This document shows, one piece after another, positions 56,333-64,000 of a stretch of DNA of 64,000 bases. This stretch comes from Limnohabitans sp. (GTDB taxonomy: Bacteria > Pseudomonadota > Gammaproteobacteria > Burkholderiales > Burkholderiaceae_C): assembly GCA_021300495.1 (NCBI GenBank), contig JAJTDK010000007.1:1-64000 (forward strand), given 5' to 3'. Within the stretch, counting starts at the first letter, position 1. Every line of letters begins with the position of its first letter. The notes beneath the pieces are model-generated. The model searched no databases. It saw only the letters and a program-made list of their open reading frames with translations, and was not told where the DNA came from. Position numbers and translations under genes: made by a program.

Positions 56333-57783
56333 CAATCAGGTTCAGCGGAATTGGATTCGGGCTTTTTTCTTCTGGGTGCACGGCGACTTTTAACAGCGCC
56401 AGATGTTGGCGTTGTAGATTTTTCGGACTTGGCCAATTGGATGAGATCTTCTCTGGCCGCATAGTCGGCCATGCTGAATTCTTGCCACCAATCTGCCAAC
56501 GCCAATTCAACTTCAGAAACCTCAGCACGAAGCCTTAGAAAATCGAAACCGGCCCGAAAACGCGCTTGCTCTACCAAACTGAATGCGGTGCTACCAATGC
56601 GCTTGTCAAAGCGGGGTTGCATCATCCAAATTTCACGCATGTCAGCGGCCAACTTGCCGCGGCCCGATACATCGCCGATGCGGGCTTCAAAAACCTCATC
56701 GATCGATTCTTGCAAAGCAGGAAAGGGCGGTACACGGTTGGCCAAGCGCTGATCCCAGCCCAACTTCACATCGGCCCACAGCACACACGCCAATAAGAAA
56801 CTGGGCGCTACCGGCTTACCCTCACCGACCCTTCGATCGGTATCGATCAAAGCGGCCTTGACGAAAGGCGAATCAGCGCGTTCCACCACCACATCGAGCA
56901 GTGGGTAAATGCCCTTTTGAAGACCGAGTTTTTGAAGCTGCTCAATCGAGGCCAAGGCGTGGCCCGTTTGAAGCAACTTGAGCATCTCATCGAACAAGCG
57001 ACTTTGAGGGACATCTGCCAACAAGCCCAACATGGAGGCCAAGGGCTTTGCTGTTTTGGTTTCAAGCTTGAAACCCAATTGACTGAGTTTGGCGGCAAAC
57101 CTGACGGCACGAATGATGCGAACCGGATCTTCACGATACCGCGCCACAGGATCGCCAATCATGCGCAAGACTTTTTTATTCGAATCCTGCATGCCGCCGT
57201 GATAATCCACCAGGTATTGTGATTCTGGGTCGTAGTACATGGCGTTGACTGTGAAGTCGCGTCGGGTTGCGTCTTCATCTTGAGGTCCCCATACGTTGTC
57301 GCGCAGAACACGCCCACTTGAATCAACGGCGTGCTTCATACCAGCCAACTCAGATTTACTGGTTCGCTCATTTCCCTTCACCTGCTCGGCAGCGCGATTG
57401 TCCAAATGTGCTCGGAAAGTTGAAACTTCAATGACCTCGTGTTCGCGGCCTCTGCCATACACCACGTGAACAATGCGGAAACGACGGCCAATGATGAAAG
57501 CTCTTCTGAACAAAGCTTTCACTTCCTCTGGTGTTGCATCTGTTGCAACGTCAAAATCTTTAGGGCGTAAACCCAACAGCAGATCGCGTACGGCACCGCC
57601 CACCACATAAGCCTCGTAACCTGCATCTTGCAAAGTACGAACCACGCTCAGTGCGCGGTCGTCGACCAAACTTGGGTCGATACCGTGCACAGAAGCAGGA
57701 ATTTCGACACGCTTGCCAAAGTCAGTCGCGGCTTGACTTGTGCTCGGCTTACCGAGTATTTTTTGAATGAATTTTTTGATCAT
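56332..57783 (-). CDS. pcnB: Poly(A) polymerase I
   Basis: Adds 3' A-tails that promote RNA decay. 483 residues from ATG 57783, set by the ATGA overlap with the HAD gene. Class II nucleotidyltransferase head: YVVGGAVRDLLLGLRPKDFD (59-78) with Gly62-Gly63 and metal Asp76/Asp78; RRDFTVNAMYYD and RYREDPVRIIRAVRFAAKL (neck) follow. The RRAPRRKKP tail is basic and short, as in other PcnB. Confidence 0.94.
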   Translation of the reverse strand: MIKKFIQKILGKPSTSQAATDFGKRVEIPASVHGIDPSLVDDRALSVVRTLQDAGYEAYVVGGAVRDLLLGLRPKDFDVATDATPEEVKALFRRAFIIGRRFRIVHVVYGRGREHEVIEVSTFRAHLDNRAAEQVKGNERTSKSELAGMKHAVDSSGRVLRDNVWGPQDEDATRRDFTVNAMYYDPESQYLVDYHGGMQDSNKKVLRMIGDPVARYREDPVRIIRAVRFAAKLSQLGFKLETKTAKPLASMLGLLADVPQSRLFDEMLKLLQTGHALASIEQLQKLGLQKGIYPLLDVVVERADSPFVKAALIDTDRRVGEGKPVAPSFLLACVLWADVKLGWDQRLANRVPPFPALQESIDEVFEARIGDVSGRGKLAADMREIWMMQPRFDKRIGSTAFSLVEQARFRAGFDFLRLRAEVSEVELALADWWQEFSMADYAAREDLIQLAKSEKSTTPTSGAVKSRRAPRRKKPESNSAEPD

Positions 57784-58445
57784 GAGAAGAGTTGAAGTAT
57801 GCGCCACCCTCGATCGGTCGCAAGTTGACGCAAACGCGTATCTGGATTCACAGCCACTGGAATTTGAGCCTGTTCTAGCAAAGGCAAATCATTGATTGAA
57901 TCCGAATAAAAAGTAATCTGCACGTCTTGCCAATTTTTTTGATGCGCGCTTAACCATTGTTCGACTCTGAGCACCTTGCCCCCTTTGAAAGACGGGACGC
58001 CAGAAATTTCCCCCGTGATCCAACCCTCAGAATCTCTTGCCAATTCAACTGCAATCAGTTCTTGGACGCCAAAAGCTTGCGCAATAGGACGGGTCACAAA
58101 CTCATTGGTTGCCGTCACAATCATGACGTGATCACCTGCGGCTTGATGCGTTTTTACCAAATCAAGTGCCTGAGGTTTGATCTGCGGCAATATGATTTCT
58201 TTCATGAATTGTGCATGGGCTTTGGCTGCTGCTTCTGGCCCCCTCAACCTCACAGACTCAGTGGCAAAACGAACATAATCGTGAATGTCCAAAGCACCCG
58301 CAAGGTAATCGGCATAAAACTGATCATTTTTAGACTTGAATGAAACAGGGTCAGTCCAGCCAATTCGATTTGTGAATTCACCCCAAGCGTAGTCAGAGTC
58401 AATCGGCAACAAGGTGTGGTCTAGATCAAACAGCGCCAAGTTCAT
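57780..58445 (-). CDS. HAD-IB family phosphatase (SerB-like)
   Basis: 221 residues. FDLDHTLL gives nucleophile Asp7 and Asp9, MIVTATNEFVTRPIA the Thr motif, KGGKVLRV the Lys, and FYSDSINDLPLLE the last acids, so the HAD set is complete. A helical cap lies between motifs I and II. Homologues in this gene cluster are annotated as phosphoserine/histidinol phosphatase-like; the substrate is not proven. Coupled by ATGA both to hda before it and pcnB after it. Confidence 0.88.
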   Translation of the reverse strand: MNLALFDLDHTLLPIDSDYAWGEFTNRIGWTDPVSFKSKNDQFYADYLAGALDIHDYVRFATESVRLRGPEAAAKAHAQFMKEIILPQIKPQALDLVKTHQAAGDHVMIVTATNEFVTRPIAQAFGVQELIAVELARDSEGWITGEISGVPSFKGGKVLRVEQWLSAHQKNWQDVQITFYSDSINDLPLLEQAQIPVAVNPDTRLRQLATDRGWRILQLFS

Positions 58446-59128
58446 GTGTTCTCCAACATGGACTTGATCAATGGAATGGTGATGGCTCTTTGCGTTTGAA
58501 GCGCAAATTGGTCAAGATGATCAAGAAGCGTCATCAAACTGCTCAAGTCGCGTGTAAACCGACTGAGCATGTAACTCATCACTTCGTCGCTCAAAAAGAG
58601 CCCTCGGGAATCTGCTTCTTGTCGCAATACCGCTCGCCGCTCCGTATCACTCAAAACTTGCAGGGCATACACATGCCCCCAACCCAATCTAGAACGCAAG
58701 TCATCCCGCAGCTTCAAATCTGCAGGCGGAAACATCCCCGCAGCTAACACCCAACGGGGCGAGCCAGATTTAGGCGTGAGCGCATTGACAAACCAATTGA
58801 AGGCAACTTGTTGTTGCTCTAGGTTGTACAAATGAACATCGTCCATCATGACGGCACCCCATGACTCGTCAAAGACAAGGCGATCTTGCTGTTGGGCATC
58901 TAGGCAACCCACCGAGACACCCTTTTCTAGCAATGCTGAATGAACCGCTTGAAGCAAGTGTGATTTACCAGAACCACTTTCGCCCCAAAGGTAGGTGGGG
59001 ACAGGGCTTGGCATTTGACTTGAAGTCCACAATTTCAAGTGCTCGAGTGGCGCAGAGTTAGGGCCTGAAAAAAAACTTTCCAAACTGGGAGCTGTATGCA
59101 GGCCAATGTCTAGGGCCAACTGCTTCAT
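58442..59128 (-). CDS. hda: DnaA regulatory inactivator Hda
   Basis: 228-residue AAA+ protein related to DnaA domain III. With the sliding clamp it stimulates ATP hydrolysis by DnaA and prevents re-initiation. An N-terminal clamp-binding sequence QLALDIGL (3-10), the Walker A GESGSGKS (49-56), AVMMDDVHLYN (Walker B) and the sensor II region LSSLMTLLDHLDQFAL are seen. ATGA overlaps with both neighbours. Confidence 0.93.
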   Translation of the reverse strand: MKQLALDIGLHTAPSLESFFSGPNSAPLEHLKLWTSSQMPSPVPTYLWGESGSGKSHLLQAVHSALLEKGVSVGCLDAQQQDRLVFDESWGAVMMDDVHLYNLEQQQVAFNWFVNALTPKSGSPRWVLAAGMFPPADLKLRDDLRSRLGWGHVYALQVLSDTERRAVLRQEADSRGLFLSDEVMSYMLSRFTRDLSSLMTLLDHLDQFALQTQRAITIPLIKSMLENT

Positions 59129-60201
59129 GCACCCGGCCCACGGTAAAGTTGACTGTCAAAATATTGATCACGAGCTCTGCGAAGTGCAACCAAAATCACA
59201 GCACTGGCTGGCAAGGCAACGAGCACTCCCACAAAACCAAACATTTGACCCAGTGCCAACAAAGCAAATATGACAGCCAAGGGGTGCAAGCCAATGCGCT
59301 CACCCACCCATTTGGGCGTCAACCAAAAACCCTCAAGCAATTGGCCCACACCAAAAACAAGCGCCACCATGACAACAGCCTTCATTGAGGCAAATTGCAA
59401 AATGCCTGCCAAAAGCGCCAGCATCAAACCTAAGCCAAAACCTAGATAGGGTACGCAAACTGCCAAGCCTGTAAACACACCAATCGGTATGGCCAAGTCT
59501 AGACCAAACGCCAACAAACCAGCCGCATAAAAAACGGACAAGGCCAACATGACCAGAAGTTGCCCTCGAAAATATTGACCCAAAACGGCATCACATTCAC
59601 TCATGAAACTGTCGTAGGCAGGCCGCCATTTCAAGGGAACCCATTGAACAATCTGCAAGACCCAACGATCCCATTCATAAAGCAAATAAAAGAGGACCAC
59701 AGGAATCAATATCAGGTTGCCCAGTGCAGTCAACGCAAAGCTTCCGCCTAACTTTAGCGATGCAACAAGGGTGTCCATCCAATCTTCTCGGTTAGAACTC
59801 AAGTATTGAATGAGTTGGGCTTTGAGGCTGCCCACATCCAGGGTCAAGTGCCAACCAAACCGATCCAACCAAGGATTGACATTGACCGCCAATCGATCAA
59901 GCAGCGCTGGTAACTGTTGCTGTAGCAAGGGGATTTCACGGGTCAAAATGGGCACCAACAACAACAAAATACCCAAAACAGCCAACAAAGCAATCACTTC
60001 AACCAGCACAACGCACAACACACGAGGGACAAATGGGGTGAGCTTTTGCAACTTCAACACAAGGGGGTGAAGCGCATAAGCTAAAACAGCCGCAACCGCG
60101 AAAGGGACCAAAACAGGCCCTAAAACCCACAAAAGCACAAGCACCAGTAAAGCGACACCCAACCACAAAGTCAGCCGTTTGGAACTTGGATTAAGGGGCA
60201 T
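59125..60201 (-). CDS. AI-2E family transporter (PerM-like)
   Basis: 358 residues with about eight membrane helices. The typical central loop and FTGLAVCVPYLGFGLGLMLAL plus LTPKWVGERIGLHPLAVIFALL stretches (each shorter than a full helix pair) identify the family. Members include TqsA, but many act as permeases of unknown substrate; here it belongs to the conserved purM/hda block. Divergent from purM. Confidence 0.9.
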   Translation of the reverse strand: MPLNPSSKRLTLWLGVALLVLVLLWVLGPVLVPFAVAAVLAYALHPLVLKLQKLTPFVPRVLCVVLVEVIALLAVLGILLLLVPILTREIPLLQQQLPALLDRLAVNVNPWLDRFGWHLTLDVGSLKAQLIQYLSSNREDWMDTLVASLKLGGSFALTALGNLILIPVVLFYLLYEWDRWVLQIVQWVPLKWRPAYDSFMSECDAVLGQYFRGQLLVMLALSVFYAAGLLAFGLDLAIPIGVFTGLAVCVPYLGFGLGLMLALLAGILQFASMKAVVMVALVFGVGQLLEGFWLTPKWVGERIGLHPLAVIFALLALGQMFGFVGVLVALPASAVILVALRRARDQYFDSQLYRGPGA

Positions 60202-60332
60202 AAGGACGATTGGTTGTCAAAGTAAATTGAAAGAAGCTGTAGGCTTTGATCAGTACAACACGTGCTGACCTTAAAATAAGGCTTGATTTTAGTCCCCCCG
60301 CCCCCCTTTCTCACAATTTCCCCATTTTTCAC

Positions 60333-61382
60333 ATGAGCTCAACCCCCCTCTCCTACAAAGACGCTGGCGTCGACATCGTCGCAGGTGATGCTCTGGTCGA
60401 ACGCATTAAACCCCTGGCCAAAAAAACCATGCGCGAGGGTGTTTTAGCAGGAATAGGTGGATTCGGTGCTCTTTTTGAAGTCCCAAAACGTTACAAAGAA
60501 CCTGTCCTTGTCTCTGGCACAGACGGCGTTGGCACCAAATTGAAATTGGCATTTGAGTGGAACATGCACAGCACCGTTGGTATCGACTTGGTTGCCATGA
60601 GTGTCAACGATGTGCTGGTCCAAGGCGCAGAGCCCTTGTTCTTCTTGGATTATTTTGCTTGCGGCAAGTTGGATGTAGAGACAGCTGCCACAGTGGTAGG
60701 CGGCATTGCCAATGGCTGTGAAATGTCTGGCTGCGCACTCATTGGTGGCGAAACTGCAGAAATGCCAGGCATGTACCCGGCGGGTGAATATGACCTGGCT
60801 GGCTTTGCAGTGGGTGCTGTTGAAAAATCAAAAATCTTGTCTGGCAAGGATGTCAAACCAGGCGATGTTGTGTTGGGTCTGGGCTCTCATGGCGTGCATT
60901 CCAATGGCTTTAGCTTGGTTCGCAAATGCATAGAGCGCGCCGAGGGTCGGCTGCCTGAAACATTGGATGGGCAAGCCTTCAAAGATGCCATCATGGCGCC
61001 TACCAGGCTTTACGTGAAGTCGGTACTGCACGCATTGTCCATTCACCCCATCAAAGCACTGGCGCACATTACGGGGGGTGGCTTGCTGGAGAATATTCCG
61101 CGCGTTTTGCCTGAAGGCACCGCAGCCCACTTGGTCAAAGGAAGCTGGCCCCAATCTGAATTGTTTGCTTGGCTTCAAAAAACAGCCGTCATTGACGACA
61201 TTGAAATGAATCGCACCTTCAACAATGGCATCGGCATGGTGGTCGTGCTTGATGCCGCTCATGCCCAAGCATGTGCAGAGACCTTGCGCCATTCGGGCGA
61301 GAAAGTTTATCAAATTGGGCTGATCGCTGTCCAAGGTGATGGCGAGCAAGTCGTGGTGACATCAAACTTTGAGGTCCAATAG
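60333..61382 (+). CDS. purM: Phosphoribosylformylglycinamidine cyclo-ligase
   Basis: Fifth step of purine synthesis, forms AIR from FGAM with ATP. 349 residues from ATG 60333 ([15 protein letters not shown]); the frame upstream to 60246 is not family-like. [62 protein letters not shown] and [16 protein letters not shown] are PurM signatures. With purF at 17-19 kb two purine genes are in the window but not linked. Confidence 0.96.
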   Translation: MSSTPLSYKDAGVDIVAGDALVERIKPLAKKTMREGVLAGIGGFGALFEVPKRYKEPVLVSGTDGVGTKLKLAFEWNMHSTVGIDLVAMSVNDVLVQGAEPLFFLDYFACGKLDVETAATVVGGIANGCEMSGCALIGGETAEMPGMYPAGEYDLAGFAVGAVEKSKILSGKDVKPGDVVLGLGSHGVHSNGFSLVRKCIERAEGRLPETLDGQAFKDAIMAPTRLYVKSVLHALSIHPIKALAHITGGGLLENIPRVLPEGTAAHLVKGSWPQSELFAWLQKTAVIDDIEMNRTFNNGIGMVVVLDAAHAQACAETLRHSGEKVYQIGLIAVQGDGEQVVVTSNFEVQ

Positions 61383-61427
61383 CCATTCACGCCTAAATGA
61401 ACTTGAACCCTGTCTCTAGGGGCAGGC

Positions 61428-62273
61428 TCAGTCGTTTTGAAGACTTGCCAAGCGCTGCTTCACAGCCACTGCATCAGTTGCATTGGGCAGCGCTTCAACA
61501 TACCTTAACAAGTCCTTCAGCGCACGCTCTTTTTGACCCAACTCAATCAAGGCCAAGCCACGATCGCGGACCTCAAAAAGCGCTTCTGGATTGAGAACAA
61601 TCAAGCGATCCATCACCAAAACAAGCCTCTCCCAATCTGCCTGACTGCTGAAAATTTCTTTGAGATTTCGAAGCATTCTGGTCAAGATGTCGCGAGGCAG
61701 CGCAGGCTGCAAAAACAGACCCAATGGCGTGTCCATGTCGCCAGAGGTCCCCATGTGAGGACGAAATGGCGCCAAGCGTTCAGCCAAGCTATCTAAACCC
61801 AAGGAATCGCCTGTCAGAGGGTCCATCACAATCAAGCCCTCAGGCAGCGTCACCTTCACTAAGAAATGACCCGGAAAAGACACGCCTTCCGCTTGCAAGC
61901 CTAACGCCTGTGCAAGCTCCAACCAAATAATTGCAATCGAAATTGGAATACCTCTTCGCGACCGCAATACCTCATTCAAGTAACTGTTTTCTGGCGCGTA
62001 AAAATTGTTGGCGTTGCCAGCAAACCCTAACTCTGTATAGAAAAATTGATTCAATACAGAAAGCGTCTTGAGCGGATCTGATTCAAATTTCAAACGACGC
62101 CTTAAACGAACCAAAAGCGCGTCAGAGCTTGCCAAAACATCTTGGATGTCCAACTGTGGCTCTTCATCTTGCGCAATGGACGCCGCAGCTTCTAGCAATG
62201 GGAAATCAGCGTCTGTTTCAACCAGACTTTTGAAATAACTGAGCGGCGTTACTGCCATCAACTGGAGGTTCAT
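61428..62273 (-). CDS. SirB1 family protein (transglutaminase-like + TPR)
   Basis: 281 residues from ATG 62273 with GGAG 8 bases upstream. The N-terminal two thirds are a transglutaminase-like fold: NQFFYTELGFAGN, NSYLNEVLRSRRGIPISIAII and GVSFPGHFLVKV (the family keeps the His but often lacks the Cys). The last 80 residues form tetratricopeptide-like helices (NPEALFEVRDRGLALIELGQ). Function unknown. It follows murJ by 14 bases, a conserved betaproteobacterial pair. Confidence 0.87.
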   Translation of the reverse strand: MNLQLMAVTPLSYFKSLVETDADFPLLEAAASIAQDEEPQLDIQDVLASSDALLVRLRRRLKFESDPLKTLSVLNQFFYTELGFAGNANNFYAPENSYLNEVLRSRRGIPISIAIIWLELAQALGLQAEGVSFPGHFLVKVTLPEGLIVMDPLTGDSLGLDSLAERLAPFRPHMGTSGDMDTPLGLFLQPALPRDILTRMLRNLKEIFSSQADWERLVLVMDRLIVLNPEALFEVRDRGLALIELGQKERALKDLLRYVEALPNATDAVAVKQRLASLQND

Positions 62274-62287
62274 TTGTCTGACTCCAG

Positions 62288-63853
62288 TTAACGCCGCAAC
62301 AAAGATTGCAAGCGCAACCCGCTGAGGCGCAAACAAGCAAAATACAAAACAGCTGAGCCGACCAACACCAAGGCCATGGTGCCCAATCTGCCCCATACCT
62401 GTTGCCGCATGGCCAACCAATCAAATGAAATACTTGCCCAAGCTAGAAAAGCAGTCAGTAACAAGCTGGCTAAAAGAACCTTGGCGCCAAACACAGGCCA
62501 ACCTGGCAAAGGCTTGTAACTGCCTTTGCGAATCAATCCGACCAAGAGCCACGCCGCATTCAATAAAGCACCTAAGCCGATGGACAAAGCCAGGCCGGCA
62601 TGGGCCAAATAAGGAACCAACACCACATTCATCACTTGCGTAAAACACAACACGACAACGGCAATCTTCACAGGTGTTTTGATGTCCTGACTTGCGTAGT
62701 AACCAGGCGCCAAGACCTTGATGGCGACAAGTCCCAACAAACCTACACCGTACCCAGTCAGTGCCAAAGTGGTTTGCTGAACATCACGGTCTGTGAAAGC
62801 ACCATAGTGATAGAGCACCGACACCAATGGTTGAGAAAAAACCAGCAAGGCTGCAGCACAAGGCAACGCCAACAGAACAACCAAACGCAAGCCCCAATCG
62901 AGCATGGCTGCATATTCATTCTGATCGCCCTTCGCACGAGCTGCTGCCAGCTGCGGCATGAGCACTGCGCCAAGAGCCACGCCCAAAATAGCGGTTGGAA
63001 ATTCCATCAGTCGGTCTGCGAAGGTGAGCCAACTGACGCTACCGGGGGCTAAATGCGATGCAATTTGTGTATTGATGAGCAAGGATATTTGAGCCACTCC
63101 AACCCCTAGCAAAGCTGGCAACATTAAGGCGGCGATTTGACGAGAAGCGGGATCTGACGCAGACCTTCGAATGGCCGACCACGTCAGGCCAATGCGAGGT
63201 AACAAACCGATTTTTGAAAGCGCAGGAATTTGAATGGCCAATTGCATGAAGCCGCCCAACATGACACCCACGGGCAAAGCATAGATGGCCTGGATACCTT
63301 TTGACTTGAGCCAAGGCGCAAGCAGCCAAGCAGCACCGATCATGGCCAAATTCAACAACACAGGGGTGGCAGCAGGGACTGCAAATTTTTTCCAAGTATT
63401 TAAAATGCCAGCGGACAAAGCCACCATCGACATGAAACCAATGTAGGGAAACATCCAGCGCGTCATGTGCACAGCTGCTTCAAACGATTCGGGTTGCTGC
63501 TGCAGCCCGCTGGCCATGGCCCAGACCAAGAAAGGCGCAGCCAAAACGCCCGCAAAACTCAAAAGCAAGAGTGCCCAAGCCAAAAGCGTCGCCACATGAT
63601 CTACCGCTTTTTTTGTGGCCTCATCACCGTTTTGCGCTTTGCTGGCCGCTAAAACAGGTACAAATGCTTGACTGAAAGCGCCCTCTGCGAAAAGCCGTCG
63701 GAACAGATTTGGAATACGAAAGGCTACATTAAAAGCGTCTGTCAGTGCGTTGGCACCAAATGTAGAGGCAATGAAAAGTTCCCTGACCAAACCCGTGATG
63801 CGGGATGCCAGAGTCCAAAGGGAGACGGTAGATGCAGATTTAAGGAGGCTCAC
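62288..63853 (-). CDS. murJ: Lipid II flippase MurJ
   Basis: 521 residues from GTG 63853 (VSLLKSASTVSLWTLASRI, the family start); the open frame upstream to 63955 crosses the rpsT promoter and is not family-like. Fourteen membrane helices of the MOP superfamily. TFGANALTDAFNVAFRIPNL, RRLFAEGAFSQAFVPVL and LLGVGVAQISLLINTQIAS are conserved; they hold the arginines of the central cavity. Moves lipid II across the inner membrane. Convergent with none; divergent from rpsT. Confidence 0.94.
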   Translation of the reverse strand: MSLLKSASTVSLWTLASRITGLVRELFIASTFGANALTDAFNVAFRIPNLFRRLFAEGAFSQAFVPVLAASKAQNGDEATKKAVDHVATLLAWALLLLSFAGVLAAPFLVWAMASGLQQQPESFEAAVHMTRWMFPYIGFMSMVALSAGILNTWKKFAVPAATPVLLNLAMIGAAWLLAPWLKSKGIQAIYALPVGVMLGGFMQLAIQIPALSKIGLLPRIGLTWSAIRRSASDPASRQIAALMLPALLGVGVAQISLLINTQIASHLAPGSVSWLTFADRLMEFPTAILGVALGAVLMPQLAAARAKGDQNEYAAMLDWGLRLVVLLALPCAAALLVFSQPLVSVLYHYGAFTDRDVQQTTLALTGYGVGLLGLVAIKVLAPGYYASQDIKTPVKIAVVVLCFTQVMNVVLVPYLAHAGLALSIGLGALLNAAWLLVGLIRKGSYKPLPGWPVFGAKVLLASLLLTAFLAWASISFDWLAMRQQVWGRLGTMALVLVGSAVLYFACLRLSGLRLQSLLRR

Positions 63854-63915
63854 AAAGAGAGTGTAGCGACTGAAATGACAGCTTGTCAGGTCCCTGTACC
63901 AAGTAGTTCTTTGGC

Positions 63916-63924
63916 TGATACAAT
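63916..63924 (+). promoter_or_regulatory. Extended -10 promoter element of rpsT
   Basis: TGATACAAT has the extended -10 TGN followed by TACAAT, 48 bases before the rpsT start. No good -35 hexamer at 17 bases spacing, which extended -10 promoters tolerate. Confidence 0.45.
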
Positions 63925-63971
63925 AGCCGGCTTTGCTGACAACATCCTCAGACAACTAGGACAAACATTAA

Positions 63972-64000
63972 ATGGCTTCTGCTAAACCCAAGAAAAAGAA
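63972..64000 (+). CDS. rpsT: 30S ribosomal protein S20, 5' end only
   Basis: The window ends after nine codons, MASAKPKKK, which is the usual beginning of S20 in betaproteobacteria. The location opposite murJ is the conserved place of rpsT. The rest lies outside the window. Confidence 0.85.

Overview
The window reads as chromosomal DNA of a betaproteobacterium of the order Burkholderiales, most like the Comamonadaceae (Limnohabitans/Rhodoferax-type). The basis is gene order and protein character: folC-SPOR-cvpA-purF-metZ, rpsP-rimM-trmD-rplS, purM opposite AI-2E/hda/HAD/pcnB/folK, and SirB1-murJ opposite rpsT are typical betaproteobacterial blocks. Genes are densely packed, with many 1-8 bp ATGA/TGATG overlaps. 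I see no insertion sequence, prophage, integrase, rRNA operon or CRISPR array. About 70 genes and 3 tRNAs are described.

Region by region. 1-4 kb: 3' part of xth, an SDR gene that has lost its catalytic segment, a NUDIX hydrolase with a solo histidine-phosphotransfer (HPt) protein, dusC and a GNAT acetyltransferase. 4-7.6 kb: a di-heme and a tri-heme cytochrome c translationally coupled to an RluA-type pseudouridine synthase, then an intact SDR. 7.7-12.7 kb: bktB thiolase, then on the minus strand an acyl-CoA ligase, a luciferase-like monooxygenase and a folate-independent (MesD-type) methionine synthase. 12.9-14.2 kb: an HTH-receiver regulator with reversed domain order and an AbrB/PIN toxin-antitoxin pair. 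14.2-21.5 kb: one minus-strand run folC, SPOR protein, cvpA, purF, metZ, gltX, tRNA-Ala, tRNA-Glu, tRNA-Asp. 21.5-30.5 kb: ArsC-like protein, glycine-zipper protein, ppnP, argG, murB, yajQ, plsY, aldo-keto reductase, acyl-CoA synthetase, alpha/beta hydrolase. 30.5-35.9 kb: prfB with its programmed +1 frameshift, a broken pepN, fbp, lipocalin. 35.9-47 kb: CoA-transferase with NYN protein, adenosine kinase, rfbC/rfbA, DEAD helicase, uppS, an H-NS-like protein, CNNM/CorC protein, apaH, CoA pyrophosphatase and a shortened CobD-like protein. 47-64 kb: rsgA, M48 protease, orn, RGG-tailed DEAD helicase, the ribosomal rpsP operon, GNAT and TM2-like proteins, folK-pcnB-HAD-hda-AI-2E, purM, SirB1, murJ and the first codons of rpsT.

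Together the genes cover core metabolism (purines, arginine, folate, methionine, gluconeogenesis, fatty acid and CoA-thioester use), translation and RNA handling (two DEAD helicases, orn, pcnB, prfB, gltX and tRNAs, dusC, trmD, rimM, rsgA) and the cell envelope (murB, murJ, uppS, plsY, SPOR, rfbAC). For methionine, metZ would make homocysteine by direct sulfhydrylation and the MesD-type enzyme would methylate it.

The least ordinary points are: three genes with internal or terminal losses (SDR, pepN, CobD-like); the MesD homologue in an overlapping operon with a flavin monooxygenase and without the expected DUF1852 partner nearby; the HTH-receiver protein and the solo HPt protein, each without a partner kinase; and a perfect FNR-type palindrome between two convergent gene ends. 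I found no clear candidate for a wholly new multi-gene system.
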